Below, piece after piece: positions 53,383-62,786 of a stretch of DNA of 64,000 nt. The position numbers were made by a program, and so were the translations under genes. Every line of letters begins with the position of its first letter. Position 1 is the stretch's first letter. Origin of the DNA: Natronobacterium gregoryi SP2 (GTDB lineage: Archaea; Halobacteriota; Halobacteria; Halobacteriales; Natrialbaceae). The stretch covers positions 1,736,001 through 1,800,000 of the forward strand of contig NC_019792.1 in NCBI RefSeq assembly GCF_000230715.2, given 5' to 3'. The notes under the pieces were generated by a model. It was not told the DNA's origin. It did not search any database and saw nothing but the letters and a program-made list of their open reading frames with translations.

Positions 53383-55854
53383 ATGCCTTCAGCTATCGAG
53401 CAGTTCGTTCCCGATCGGGTGCGTGAGAGCTACGTCGCAAAGTTCGGAGTGGTGATTCTCGTTATTCTTCTGTTGACGGGAGCTGTTGGACTGTTCTTCT
53501 ACGTCGACATTACGGGCCAGATTACGGCCGACACACAGGACGAACTCATCCTGACTGCCGAAGACGAGGCAGACGAGCTTGCGACCTGGATCGACACTCA
53601 CGAGCAGATGACCCAGATGCTGGCGTCGTACCAGGTCGTCGCAGGCGGTTCCGACGCGGCACTCGAGGCCACGCTCACCGAGGAACAGGAGAATATGGAC
53701 GTCCACGGCGTTCACTATCTCGACTTTGAAACCGACACGCTTACACACAGCTCGAATCAGGAGGCCGTCGGGACCGACGTGCGGGACCTCGGTCTCGAGT
53801 TTCACTTCCGATCGAATGGGGAGATCACTGACACCGACTACGACGGCTCGTTCGACGCCGAGACGACGTACACGGACACGTACGATCGTGATGGGGTGTC
53901 CCTCGTGGCGTTTCTCAGTTCGATCGACGGCGACGAAAGCGGTGCTGTGATGGTCGAGGTGGCAGTTGCGGACATCGCCAGTGCCGTTCACAACCCGGTC
54001 GAGGGTGGCTATACGCAGGTCGTCGACCCCGAAGCCACTGTCCTGATGGCCGAAGACGGGGACGCTATCCTCACGACCTACCGGGGCGGACTCGAGCATC
54101 CCGTCTTCAACGACGCGCTCGAGACTGGAATCGGTACGTCTGGTGTTGGCGACGACCCTGCCACCGACGAGGTGATTGCCTACGCGTGGGTGGACGGCAC
54201 CGACTGGGTACTCATGTCCCACGCACCGCAGGACGAAGCCTACGCGCTCACTGAGGACGTGGCGACGTCGCTTGGCCTCTTGATCATGGTCTCACTGACG
54301 GGACTGATCGCCGTCGGTGCGACTATCGGCCGATCGACTGCCCAGGCGATGGACGACCTCGCCGATAATGCAGCAGCGCTTTCGAACGGCGACACGGTGA
54401 TCGAGATCGAAGACGACAGCCGGATCGACGAGGTCGGCCAGGTCCGTCACTCTTTCGACGGCATCCGTCAGTACCTCGAAACCGCCGCGGACCAGGCCGA
54501 TGCCATCGCTCGACAGGAGTTCGACGATCCCGCACTCCGGACCGAGGTCCCCGGCAGGCTCGGCGATTCGTTGGAGACGATGCGGGCCGACCTCGAACAG
54601 TATATCGACGATCTCGAGCAATCGAAAGTCGAAGCCGAGACCGCCCAGAAAGAGGCGGCCGAGGCGCGAGAGGAGGCCGAGCAACTCGCCGAGGGCCTCG
54701 AGCGGACGGCCAGCGAGTTCGCTAGCGTGATGAGCGAGGCCGCCGCCGGTGATTTCACGCAGCGACTCGACGAGAACGTCAGCAACGAGGCGCTTGCCGA
54801 GATCGCGACTGCGTTCAACGGGATGCTCGCGGATCTCGAGCAGACGCTCGTCGACGTCCAACAGTTGGCCGAAGCGGTCGACCGCACGAGCGCGGACGTG
54901 ACCGAACGGGTCGGCGAGATCGAGCGGGCCAGCGATGACGTGAGTCGCTCGACCGAAGAGATCGCCTCGGCGGTAGCCGACCAGAGCGACCGATTCCAGG
55001 AGGTCAACGGCGAGATGAACGACCTCTCGGCGACCATCGAGGAGATCGCCTCTACTGCCGACGACGTCGCTACCGTCTCCGGTCATGCCGCCGAGCAAGC
55101 CGACGTTGCCGGCGACGCTTCGGGGAAGATTCGCGACGAGATGGACGAACTCGAAAAGCGCACCGCGGCGATTACCGAACGAGTGGCCGAACTCGAGTCG
55201 GGAATGGACGAAATCAGCGAGATTGTCGAACTGATCGACGACATCGCCGAGCAGACGAACCTGTTGGCGTTGAACGCCTCTATCGAGGCGGCGGGTGCGG
55301 GTGAGAGTGGGGACGGCTTCTCGGTGGTCGCCAACGAGGTGAAGTCGCTGGCCGAAGAGACCGGCGACGCGACCCAGCAGGTCGACGAATTGATCAGTGA
55401 GGTACAGTCGTCGGTCGACGAAACGGTCGACGAAATCGACCGGATGCGCGAGCAAGTCGACGCCGGCGCGGCGGCCGTCGACGAGGGAATCGAGGCAATC
55501 GACACCATCACCGACCAGGTCGAGACCGCAAACGAGAGCATTCAGTCGATCAACGACGCGACCGACGAGCAGGCCCGAGCGAGTGAGCGGGTGGTGACGA
55601 TGGTCGACGAAGCCACAGGGATCAGCCAGGAGACCAGAGACGAGACCGAAACAGTCGCTGCGGCAGTCGAAGAACAGACTGCGTCGATTTCGGAAGTGTC
55701 GTCTGGCGCTCACTCGCTGGCCGAGATGGCCGACGAACTACGCACCTCACTGGATGCATTCGAGGTCGACGCGGCTTCCACCGATCCCGACGACAGCGGC
55801 GACGACCTCGACGCCGATCTCGTCACACCCGAGTCCGGCCCGCGAACGGAGTAG
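53383..55854 (+). CDS. Halobacterial transducer (methyl-accepting chemotaxis protein)
   Basis: An 823-residue chemoreceptor. One N-terminal helix (about residues 22-42) is followed by an extracytoplasmic double-Cache-like sensor domain (about 45-290), a second helix (about 300-320) and HAMP (about 325-380). After coiled-coil adaptation regions comes the signalling tip with [48 protein letters not shown], the conserved hairpin that couples to CheA/CheW. The C-terminus is acidic. The ligand is unknown. It is not cotranscribed with the rhodopsin genes 1 kb away, which are on the other strand. Confidence 0.92.
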   Translation: MPSAIEQFVPDRVRESYVAKFGVVILVILLLTGAVGLFFYVDITGQITADTQDELILTAEDEADELATWIDTHEQMTQMLASYQVVAGGSDAALEATLTEEQENMDVHGVHYLDFETDTLTHSSNQEAVGTDVRDLGLEFHFRSNGEITDTDYDGSFDAETTYTDTYDRDGVSLVAFLSSIDGDESGAVMVEVAVADIASAVHNPVEGGYTQVVDPEATVLMAEDGDAILTTYRGGLEHPVFNDALETGIGTSGVGDDPATDEVIAYAWVDGTDWVLMSHAPQDEAYALTEDVATSLGLLIMVSLTGLIAVGATIGRSTAQAMDDLADNAAALSNGDTVIEIEDDSRIDEVGQVRHSFDGIRQYLETAADQADAIARQEFDDPALRTEVPGRLGDSLETMRADLEQYIDDLEQSKVEAETAQKEAAEAREEAEQLAEGLERTASEFASVMSEAAAGDFTQRLDENVSNEALAEIATAFNGMLADLEQTLVDVQQLAEAVDRTSADVTERVGEIERASDDVSRSTEEIASAVADQSDRFQEVNGEMNDLSATIEEIASTADDVATVSGHAAEQADVAGDASGKIRDEMDELEKRTAAITERVAELESGMDEISEIVELIDDIAEQTNLLALNASIEAAGAGESGDGFSVVANEVKSLAEETGDATQQVDELISEVQSSVDETVDEIDRMREQVDAGAAAVDEGIEAIDTITDQVETANESIQSINDATDEQARASERVVTMVDEATGISQETRDETETVAAAVEEQTASISEVSSGAHSLAEMADELRTSLDAFEVDAASTDPDDSGDDLDADLVTPESGPRTE

Positions 55855-56059
55855 ACCGTCGACCGCTCGCCCGCCAGTCGGCGTGCAGATCGACTGTGTT
55901 TCGTCGCTTGCTCGAGATCCACAGCTTTCGCTACGCTCTCGCCTGACGATGGCGTGCGAAACCGAATCCAGTACCGGCCCAGCAGTGACTGCTGTGTTAA
56001 ATACCGTAACCCGTCTGCGAAGGCGTTCCGTGGCGCTGGCGATGCGAGTTCGGCGACCG

Positions 56060-56497
56060 TCAGTACTCCGCCTCGAGTGCTCGCTCGCGCAACCGCTTGC
56101 CTTCCTCGCTCTCGACGGTCAGGTCGGGGACTGGTACGGGCGCTCCGTCCTCGTCGATCGCGACGAAGGTGAACGACGATTCGGTGGTCTTTTCGGCCTC
56201 GCCGCTGCGCGGTTCCTCGCGCCACGCTCGCAAGGCGACGTGAACGCTGGTCCGGCCGGAATCGTAGACGTATGCCTCTATCAGCGCGGTGTCACCGATC
56301 CCAATCGGTTGCTCGAAGTCGAGTTCGTTCACCTGCGCGGTGACACAGGTCTCGCCGGCAAAGCGCATCGCCGACATCGCGGCGACCTCGTCGAGCCACT
56401 TCATGAGGTTGCCGCCGTGGAGCGTGTCGTTGTTGTTCGCGTGGTTTGGCTGGACGCGAAACCGGTTCTCGATGTACGTCTCGAGGACAGTCGGCAT
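56060..56497 (-). CDS. Acyl-CoA thioesterase, hot-dog fold
   Basis: About 145 residues with the acyl-CoA hydrolase pattern: VQPNHANNNDTLHGGNLMKWLDEVAAMSAMRFAGETCVTAQVNELDFEQPIGIGD. NHANNNDTLHGG---W-DE corresponds to the conserved N-H-x2-T-(L/M)-x-GG-x3-(W/E)-DE active region of type II thioesterases. It hydrolyses acyl-CoA; chain length cannot be predicted. ATG at 56497 (MPTVLETYIENR) is the likely start. It lies between the transducer and the rhodopsin gene, with no obvious link to photosensing. Confidence 0.9.
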   Translation of the reverse strand: MPTVLETYIENRFRVQPNHANNNDTLHGGNLMKWLDEVAAMSAMRFAGETCVTAQVNELDFEQPIGIGDTALIEAYVYDSGRTSVHVALRAWREEPRSGEAEKTTESSFTFVAIDEDGAPVPVPDLTVESEEGKRLRERALEAEY

Positions 56498-56539
56498 AGC
56501 TACCACTGGGCGCGGAGCGGCGAAAAAAACGTGGGACGG

Positions 56540-57250
56540 TCAGGACGGCTGTTCGGTGCCTCCTTCGAGTCTCGTCGTCTCGTACTCTGTCTCGATGACG
56601 GCGCTTGCGTTGATCGCGATCAGGCCGAAGCCGACCTTCGTGAGCAGATCGAGGTAGGCGATCAGCATGATGTCGACGGTCGGCGTCAGCAGAGCGTAGC
56701 CGGCTGGCCCGAGCAGCCAGACGACGGGATAGATCGTCCAGAGGACGAGCGTGAGATTGCGCAGACTCGTAAACAGCGACTGGGTTCCCGAATCCCGTTC
56801 GCGTGCTCGTTCAGTCATCGTCCCCAGAACCATGTACACCAGGACGACGTACGCGATTCCACCGAGACCGAACAGTCCGAACCGCCAGCTCGGTGAGATT
56901 GCGGCCGCGACGAATCCAGAGACCATGACGACCGTGTTGACGGCGACGACTTTATACAGGAAGTCGCGGTCGACGTCCGCCAACATGCCGAGAAACGCGA
57001 GCAACAGCGGCGTCGTCAGAATCCAGTCGACGTACCGCGGAATGAAGACGACGCGGTCGTCGACCTCGAGCCACCCCTCTCCCATCGCCATCACGGCGTA
57101 TGCGATCGTCGCGATCAGGCTGATCGCCGCGAGGATCGCGTAATACTGCAGGTAGTCGCTATCGGCCGAGAGTCCACGCCAGACGAACGCGATCGTTCCG
57201 GCGAGCATGCCAAGCGTTCCGAGTGCGAACCAGGTTGTCACGCCGATCAT
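56540..57250 (-). CDS. sop2: Sensory rhodopsin II (phoborhodopsin)
   Basis: A 236-residue seven-helix retinal protein. Counting from ATG: Arg72, Asp75 (counterion in [10 protein letters not shown]), Phe86 (replacing the proton donor Asp of bacteriorhodopsin), Tyr174 (IYP), Asp193, Tyr199, Asp201, Thr204 and Lys205 (Schiff base in DLLTKVGFG). These positions coincide with Natronomonas pharaonis SRII. No Asp at the donor position argues for a sensor, not a pump. The start ATG overlaps the stop of the upstream htrII by four bases, so translation is coupled. It should mediate repellent response to blue-green light. Confidence 0.96.
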   Translation of the reverse strand: MIGVTTWFALGTLGMLAGTIAFVWRGLSADSDYLQYYAILAAISLIATIAYAVMAMGEGWLEVDDRVVFIPRYVDWILTTPLLLAFLGMLADVDRDFLYKVVAVNTVVMVSGFVAAAISPSWRFGLFGLGGIAYVVLVYMVLGTMTERARERDSGTQSLFTSLRNLTLVLWTIYPVVWLLGPAGYALLTPTVDIMLIAYLDLLTKVGFGLIAINASAVIETEYETTRLEGGTEQPS

Positions 57251-58896
57251 ACCGCATCACCCGTCACCGTTCCCACAGCACCGTCGCTCGATCGCGACAC
57301 GTCGGTATCTTGTAACACCTCGAGCAGCGAATCCGCCTCGTCGGCGAGGTCGTCGACCCGCTGGAAGACGTCTCGGACGGAGTCGGCCTGGGTCTCGGCG
57401 GCGTTCGCGACGTTTTCGGCCTCGGCCGCGGTTTCTTCGGAGACTGCCGCCACGTCGTCGGTCATGTTGACTACCTGCTGGGCCGAGCGGGCCTGGACGT
57501 CGGTCGACTCGTTTATCTCCTGAATGCCCGTGTTCGCCTCCTCGACGGCCTCGACGATTCGTTCGAGCGAGTTAACCGTCTCCTCGACCGTCTCGACGCC
57601 CCGCGAGATCCGGTCGCTGGTCGCCCGGATGTCTTCGACGGTCTCCTGTGACTGCTCCTGGATGCGCCCGATCAGGTCGTCGATCTCGTCGGTCGCCTGC
57701 TTGGTCTCTTCGGCCAGCGACTTCACCTCGCTTGCGACGACTGCGAACCCGTCGCCCGACTGGTCGGCGTGTGCGGCCTCGATCGAAGCGTTCAGCGCCA
57801 GCAAGTTCGTCTGTTCGGCGACGTCGGCGATCAGTTCGGTTACCTCGCCGATCTGTTGGGTTTCCTCGTACAGCGCCTCGATCGCGTCGACGGCTTCCTC
57901 CGTCTGGGACTCGACCTCGTTCATCTCCTCGATCGCTTCTTCGGCTGTTGCACGTCCTGTCTCGCCGGCACTCGCTGCCTTCTGGGAGGTCTTTGCAACC
58001 TCGGTCGCACTCGCGGCCATCTCTTCGGTCGTCGCCGAGATGTCGTCCATCTCGTGGGCGATCTCCTGGATGTTCTCGGTCTGGTTACTCGCGCCGCTTG
58101 AAATCTCCTGGATCGTCTCGTTGACGTCCTCGGTCGCATCGAGTACGTGTTCGGCGTTTTCCCGAACCTGCTGGCTGCTCTCTGAAACCTCGACCGCGAA
58201 CCGGTCGATCCGGCCGACCAGTTCCTCGATTCCCCCCATCATCTCGTTGAACGACGCCGCGATCGACTCCATGGCGTCGTTGTCGCTGCGAGCCTCGAGT
58301 CGCCGCGTAAAGTCACCTTCGGCGCAGGCCGCCATCACGTCGCTGAACCGCTCTGCTTCTCGTTCCAGTTCCTCGTTGATCTCCTCGAGTCGCTCGCGTT
58401 CGCGCTCGACTTCTTCGCGGGCTGCTTCGGCACGCTCCCGTTCGGTCTCGGCTTCGTCGAGAGCCTCTTCGGCTCGCGTCCGTTCCCGTTCTGCGGTTTC
58501 GATCGACTCCCGCAGCGAGTCACGCATCTCGTCGAAAGAGTCGTAGAGGTCGCCGATCTCGTCTTCGCGGCGCGTCTCGAGGTCGACGCCCAGTTCCCCC
58601 TCGCCCATGCGACTCGCTTTGGTCGACAGCGAGGACAGCGACGCGACGGTGTTGCCGCCGACCGTCGCCGCGACCAGGCCGAGATTGATCACCGTCAGTA
58701 CGATCAGTCCGAGAATCCCCGAGACTGCAACTTCGCCGACAACAGCCGGATCGTCGGCGAGTGCGGCCGTGATCTCGAGATAGACCGCTCCTCCAAACCC
58801 GATCGTTACCGCGATCACGAGCGCAAAGATCGCTCCTAGTTTCGCGGTGTAACTCCGCCGGGCTCGCCCGGGGAGTAGAAGTCGTGCGACGTTCAT
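57247..58896 (-). CDS. htr2: Sensory rhodopsin II transducer HtrII
   Basis: A 549-residue transducer. Two helices (about residues 19-39 and 56-77) lie close together with no large outer domain, as in N. pharaonis Htr[11 protein letters not shown] contains Asn71, equivalent to Asn74 of that HtrII, which contacts Tyr199 of SRII. HAMP ([30 protein letters not shown]) is followed by coiled coil and the signalling tip [43 protein letters not shown]. It couples to CheA/CheW. ATG at 58896. An ACTATACG box about 30 bp upstream may be the promoter. Confidence 0.95.
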   Translation of the reverse strand: MNVARLLLPGRARRSYTAKLGAIFALVIAVTIGFGGAVYLEITAALADDPAVVGEVAVSGILGLIVLTVINLGLVAATVGGNTVASLSSLSTKASRMGEGELGVDLETRREDEIGDLYDSFDEMRDSLRESIETAERERTRAEEALDEAETERERAEAAREEVERERERLEEINEELEREAERFSDVMAACAEGDFTRRLEARSDNDAMESIAASFNEMMGGIEELVGRIDRFAVEVSESSQQVRENAEHVLDATEDVNETIQEISSGASNQTENIQEIAHEMDDISATTEEMAASATEVAKTSQKAASAGETGRATAEEAIEEMNEVESQTEEAVDAIEALYEETQQIGEVTELIADVAEQTNLLALNASIEAAHADQSGDGFAVVASEVKSLAEETKQATDEIDDLIGRIQEQSQETVEDIRATSDRISRGVETVEETVNSLERIVEAVEEANTGIQEINESTDVQARSAQQVVNMTDDVAAVSEETAAEAENVANAAETQADSVRDVFQRVDDLADEADSLLEVLQDTDVSRSSDGAVGTVTGDAV

Positions 58897-59026
58897 GTGC
58901 TTTTATACGCACAGTAGCCACGTATAGTGGTACTGGCCGCATTGTTAGGCCCGAACGAACGTTCACACTGAAATACAGTTCACCCGTCTAGCTTGTCGTT
59001 GTCTCTACTTGCGTCGACACTCGGAG
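58897..59026. other. Promoter region of htrII-sopII
   Basis: Contains a GTATAAAAG near 58899-58907 and ACTATACG near 58922-58929 on the minus strand. The latter is about 30 bp from the htrII start. No gene. Confidence 0.45.
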
Positions 59027-59114
59027 CTAGTACTCCACCAAGCGTCGACTGCTGAGTGAACCCAGACGACCGCATTCGGTTTCACTCATCAGTTCAGGCT
59101 TGGCCCGCCACTAG
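59027..59114 (-). repeat. CTAG-ended element type A, copy 2 (88 bp)
   Basis: Reverse-orientation copy of type A at 52929-53016, 84 of 88 bases identical. Located directly on the promoter side of htrII. Confidence 0.9.
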
Positions 59115-59220
59115 TAGCGTCCCAAGTCTACTTTGGCTAGTGCGCTGTACTTCTGATCGAGAATCGTGATCGGTTTGGGCCAACTCTCAACTAGTCGGTC
59201 CACACTTGGGACCGTACTAG
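59111..59220 (+). repeat. CTAG-ended element type B, copy 2 (110 bp), overlapping the rfc stop codon
   Basis: Direct-orientation copy of type B at 53013-53122, about 101 of 110 bases identical. Its terminal CTAG (59217-59220) contains the complement of the stop codon TAG of the adjacent RFC gene. Confidence 0.9.
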
Positions 59221-60221
59221 CTCTTCCGGCCCAGTTCTGACAGCAACCGCGAGACGTGAATTCGATCGCTCGTCCCCTCGTGCATCTCGAACTCGATGTC
59301 GCCCGCGAGTCGATGCAGTCGTGCGAGACGATCGCCCTGGTAGCGCTTGCGAGCGATGCGGAGTATCGCGTCGACGACCTCCTCTCCGTCTAGCCCTTCG
59401 TCGATCAACAGATCGTCGAGCGTGCTACGGGCGTCCGTGAACTCGCCGTTCTCGGCGTCTGCGAGCATCGACTCGATCTCGTCGTCGATGCCGACGTCGC
59501 CGATGGTCTCGTAGGCCGCCGTCATCGTCAACTCGCCTTCGTCCTCTACGGTCGTCTGGGCCGCGAGGATCGCCCGCCGGAGGTTCCCGTTCGCGTAGCC
59601 CGCGACGAACTCGAGGCCGTCGTCGTCGTACTCGGCGTTTTCGGCCTCGAGGATGCGCTCCAGGACAGTCTCGATCTCGTCGCTGGTCGGCGAGCGAACG
59701 GAGACGGGGAAACACCGCGAGCGGATCGGTGGGATGAGCTTCGTCGGCTGACGGGTGGCGATCATAAACTGCGTCGTCCGGTGGTGTTTCTCCATGATTC
59801 GACGCAGCGCCTGCTGGAAGTCTTCGCGGACGTCCTCGGCGTTGTCCAGCAGGATCGTCTTGTACTCACCCGAGACCGACGAATAGCTGGCTGACTCTTT
59901 GAGGACGCGGTTGATCATGTCGCGTTTGGACAGCCGTGAGCGGCCGACGAGAAACTGCTCGAACCGCGGATCGTTCTTGATCTCGGTTTTCGTGCGGCCG
60001 AAGAAGTCGGCGACGTTGATCTCGACGAGGTCGTTGTCCGGGTCGTCGTGCGCTTTGCGGGTGAGGGCACGCGCCGCCGCAGTCTTGCCGCTTCCCGGCG
60101 GTCCCTGCAGGAGGATGTTCATCGGCTCGTCGACAGCTTGCTCGAGGTAGTCGCGAGCGTCGTCCTGTGGCAACTCGGACAGTTCCGGAGCGTACGTGTC
60201 GGTCCACAGCGGCGCTTCCAT
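59217..60221 (-). CDS. rfcC: Replication factor C small subunit, divergent type
   Basis: A 334-residue AAA+ clamp-loader subunit. Walker A is LLQGPPGSGKTAAARAL (about residues 36-52). Then YKTILLDNAEDVREDFQQALRRIMEKHHRTTQFMIATRQPTKLIPPIRSRCF contains Walker B-like LLDNAED (DE-motif changed), the SRC motif and sensor-1 region. The divergence in Walker B (DNAED in place of DE-D) suggests reduced ATPase and a RfcC-type role; this is inference from memory. Start MEAPLWTDTYAPELSEL at 60221. The stop codon is part of the type B repeat, so the last residues (GRKS) end exactly at the element. Confidence 0.92.
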   Translation of the reverse strand: MEAPLWTDTYAPELSELPQDDARDYLEQAVDEPMNILLQGPPGSGKTAAARALTRKAHDDPDNDLVEINVADFFGRTKTEIKNDPRFEQFLVGRSRLSKRDMINRVLKESASYSSVSGEYKTILLDNAEDVREDFQQALRRIMEKHHRTTQFMIATRQPTKLIPPIRSRCFPVSVRSPTSDEIETVLERILEAENAEYDDDGLEFVAGYANGNLRRAILAAQTTVEDEGELTMTAAYETIGDVGIDDEIESMLADAENGEFTDARSTLDDLLIDEGLDGEEVVDAILRIARKRYQGDRLARLHRLAGDIEFEMHEGTSDRIHVSRLLSELGRKS

Positions 60222-60260
60222 CGGGGTACCGTACGGACGGAGCGGGTAAGAATCGGTCGA

Positions 60261-61418
60261 TTACTCGTCGTCTTCGTCGGCCGTGTCGTCACCGCTTGCG
60301 TCGTCGAGGTCGTCGGCCTCGAGGTCGTCTTCGCCGACGAGGGTAAACGTCGTCGCGACCGGCTCGTCGTCGTGTTCGACCGCCGACGCAGTCTCGAGGT
60401 CGTCCGGATTGCCCTCGAAGAGGACGGCCGCGAGTTCGTCACCCTCATCGACGGTTTCGTCGAACTCGATCGTCACGTTCTCGTGTTCGCCGGACTCGAG
60501 TTCGTCGCTCGTCCCGACGACGTCCGCTTCGTCGATGCCGTCCGCGTTGGTCGCGTTCTCGTCGGCGACGACCGCGACGAAACTCTCGGTCGGCGTCGCG
60601 ACGGCGGCCGTCACCTCGTCCTCGCTGATGTCGGTGATCGCAACGCTCGGTTCTGCGTGGAACTCGAACTCGACCGCCTCGAGTGCGCCGTCACCGTCAG
60701 TGTACACTCCCACGGTCCGCTCGCCCGGCGAGGTATCGCTCGTGTCGAACTCGAAGACCACTTCGGTGGACTCGCCCGCAGCCAGATCGAGGACCTGCTG
60801 TTCGAGAACCTGGCCATCGAGGCGGAACCCGACGCGTTGCTGACTGTCGAGTTCGGTCGGGTTCTCGATCTCGGCGACGACCTGTAACGTCTCGTTGGTC
60901 GTCACGGTCGGCCGCACCGCGAGCGATTCGACGGTGAACGACTCCTCGAGCGGATCGTCGATCTCGGTCGTCGTCACCGTCGCAATGTCGCTGACCGGGA
61001 AGCCGTCGGAGAGGTAGGGGCGGTCCTCTTCGCCGTCGGTCTCCTCGTAGGCGTACTCCTCGTCGCCGGTAGTGTCCTGGTGGACGGTCGCAGTGAGCTT
61101 TCCGATGAGTTCCTCTTCGTCGCTCTTTATCGTGACGTTCTGGTGGGTATCAGCCTCGAGGTAGTCTGAGACTGCGAGGCTCTCGCCGTCCTCGCTGACG
61201 ACGACGAAGCCGCCGTCGGAGAGTGTTACTTCGTCGATCTCGACGACGGTGCCGTTTGTCTGCTGGTCCTCGACGGTGATCGACGCCGTCGGGTCCTCTT
61301 CGACGCCGAAGATGGCGGGAGCCTGCCCGACGATGATGCCGGCGGAGAGGACGATCCCGATCGCGATCAGGATAGCGACGATTCGTTTTATCGTGCCGAA
61401 AGTCGATCTCGTGCTCAT
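60261..61418 (-). CDS. DUF7282-domain cell-surface protein
   Basis: A 385-residue exported protein. It has a single N-terminal membrane helix (IKRIVAILIAIGIVLSAGI) and then DUF7282-like domains with VTLSDGGFVVVSEDGESLAVSDYLEADTHQNVTI and a second related region (AAVATPTESFVAVVADENA ... GEHENVTIEFDETVDEGDELAAVLFEG). A central CARDB-like region (VAEIENPTELDSQQRVGFRLDGQVLEQQVLDLAAGESTEVVFEF) lies between. The tail is very acidic (DDLDDASGDDTADEDDE). It faces the outside and is anchored at the N-terminus. Function unknown. ATG at 61418 begins the helix region. Confidence 0.85.
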   Translation of the reverse strand: MSTRSTFGTIKRIVAILIAIGIVLSAGIIVGQAPAIFGVEEDPTASITVEDQQTNGTVVEIDEVTLSDGGFVVVSEDGESLAVSDYLEADTHQNVTIKSDEEELIGKLTATVHQDTTGDEEYAYEETDGEEDRPYLSDGFPVSDIATVTTTEIDDPLEESFTVESLAVRPTVTTNETLQVVAEIENPTELDSQQRVGFRLDGQVLEQQVLDLAAGESTEVVFEFDTSDTSPGERTVGVYTDGDGALEAVEFEFHAEPSVAITDISEDEVTAAVATPTESFVAVVADENATNADGIDEADVVGTSDELESGEHENVTIEFDETVDEGDELAAVLFEGNPDDLETASAVEHDDEPVATTFTLVGEDDLEADDLDDASGDDTADEDDE

Positions 61419-61652
61419 TGGGGGGTCGCGGTCCGCTGTCGATGCCGAACGTACGAACTGGAGGGCTGTAAATGCACACTCCTTTTGCAGTCCGGGGTCG
61501 GTTCTAGTCACCGTGAGGAGCCCGATCATCAATATACTGACGGCTCCGTCGTCCGCGGCGCACGGGACTGGATGGCGTGGCGACTGTCCCGTCGTGAAAC
61601 GGTGCAGCGGCGATCGAAGCCGGTTTAGCCGCGGACCGTCGAATACGAACCG

Positions 61653-62579
61653 ATGCCACTACGCGTGACGTTCCTCGGGACGAGCGGGGCAGTCCCCACG
61701 ACGGAGCGAAACCCGAGCGGAATCTTCCTCGCCCGCGACGGTGAGGAGTTACTGTTCGACGCCGGCGAGGGGACTCAGCGCCAGATGATGCGGTTCGGGA
61801 CGGGATTCTCCGTCTCGCACCTGTTTGTCACGCATCTCCACGGCGATCACGTCTTCGGGATTCCCGGCCTCCTCCAGACGATGGACTTCAACGACCGCGA
61901 GGAGCCGCTGTCGATTCACGCCCCACACGGGACACGGCGCAAGCTCCAGGGACTGGTCAACGCCCTCGGGAACCACCCCTCGTTTCCAGTACACGTCACA
62001 GAGGTCGGCGACGGCGATGTCGCCTACCGCGCCGACGAGTACGAGGTCCGAGCGTTCGAGACCGACCACGACGCCCGCTCGGTCGGCTACGCGCTCGTCG
62101 AGGACGACCGCAAGGGCCGCTTCGACCGTGAACGCGCCGAGGAACTCGGCGTTCCCGTCGGCCCGAAGTTCTCGAAACTCCACGAGGGCCAGCCTGTCGA
62201 ACTCGAGGACGGCACCGTCGTCGAACCCGACCAGGTCGTCGGCGACCCGCGACCGGGACGGACGATCGTCTACACCGGCGACACCCGCCCCACCGTCGCG
62301 ACGATCGAGGTCGCCGACGAGCCGGATCTGCTGATCCACGACGCGACCTTCGCGGACGACCGCGCCGAACGAGCGACCGAGACCGCTCACTCGACGGCCC
62401 GCGGAGCCGCCGAGATCGCCGCTCGTGCCGGCGCGAAGCGACTCGCCCTGATGCACATCTCCTCCCGGTACGCCGGCCACACCGCGGAGCACGAACGGCA
62501 GGCTCGGGAGGCCTTCGACGGCGAAGTCATCCTCCCCGAGGACGGCGACGAACTCGAGATTCCCTACTCCGACGACTGA
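61653..62579 (+). CDS. rnz: Ribonuclease Z (tRNase Z)
   Basis: A 308-residue metallo-beta-lactamase-fold endonuclease that trims tRNA 3' ends. It has RVTFLGTSGAVPTTERNPSG at the start, the metal motif LFVTHLHGDHVFGIPGLL, GDTRP with Asp, LLIHDATFADD, and LMHISSRYAG (final His ligand). A lid region (PKFSKLHEGQPVEL) is the conserved flexible arm. The start is ATG at 61653. It stands alone, divergent from the DUF7282 gene. Confidence 0.97.
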   Translation: MPLRVTFLGTSGAVPTTERNPSGIFLARDGEELLFDAGEGTQRQMMRFGTGFSVSHLFVTHLHGDHVFGIPGLLQTMDFNDREEPLSIHAPHGTRRKLQGLVNALGNHPSFPVHVTEVGDGDVAYRADEYEVRAFETDHDARSVGYALVEDDRKGRFDRERAEELGVPVGPKFSKLHEGQPVELEDGTVVEPDQVVGDPRPGRTIVYTGDTRPTVATIEVADEPDLLIHDATFADDRAERATETAHSTARGAAEIAARAGAKRLALMHISSRYAGHTAEHERQAREAFDGEVILPEDGDELEIPYSDD

Positions 62580-62723
62580 TACGGATCGCTGTGTCGATGT
62601 CTCGGTGCAACCACGTCAGATCCCGCGGTTGTGCCGGAACTGACTTCCAGTGGCTTCAAGCCTGAAGTTGCGAGTCTTGAAACCCTAACTACCTGATAGA
62701 GCTGGCCTGCTGCATATAGAGGA

Positions 62724-62748
62724 CGCTCTTCGGAAGCAGATTGTTGGT
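62724..62748 (+). repeat. Left terminal inverted repeat of the IS1595-type element
   Basis: Twenty-five bases beginning CGCTCTT and ending ATTGTTGGT match, in reverse complement, the segment at 63699-63723 at 21 of 25 positions. Confidence 0.75.
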
Positions 62749-62786
62749 CGAACAGAGCTGGCGCTGTGAAAGCGTAGCGGGCAAGG

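Noticed and set aside
54292-55713. A 473-residue minus-strand frame across the chemotransducer
   Set aside because: Mirror image of the coiled-coil codons; the plus strand has the conserved MCP hairpin.
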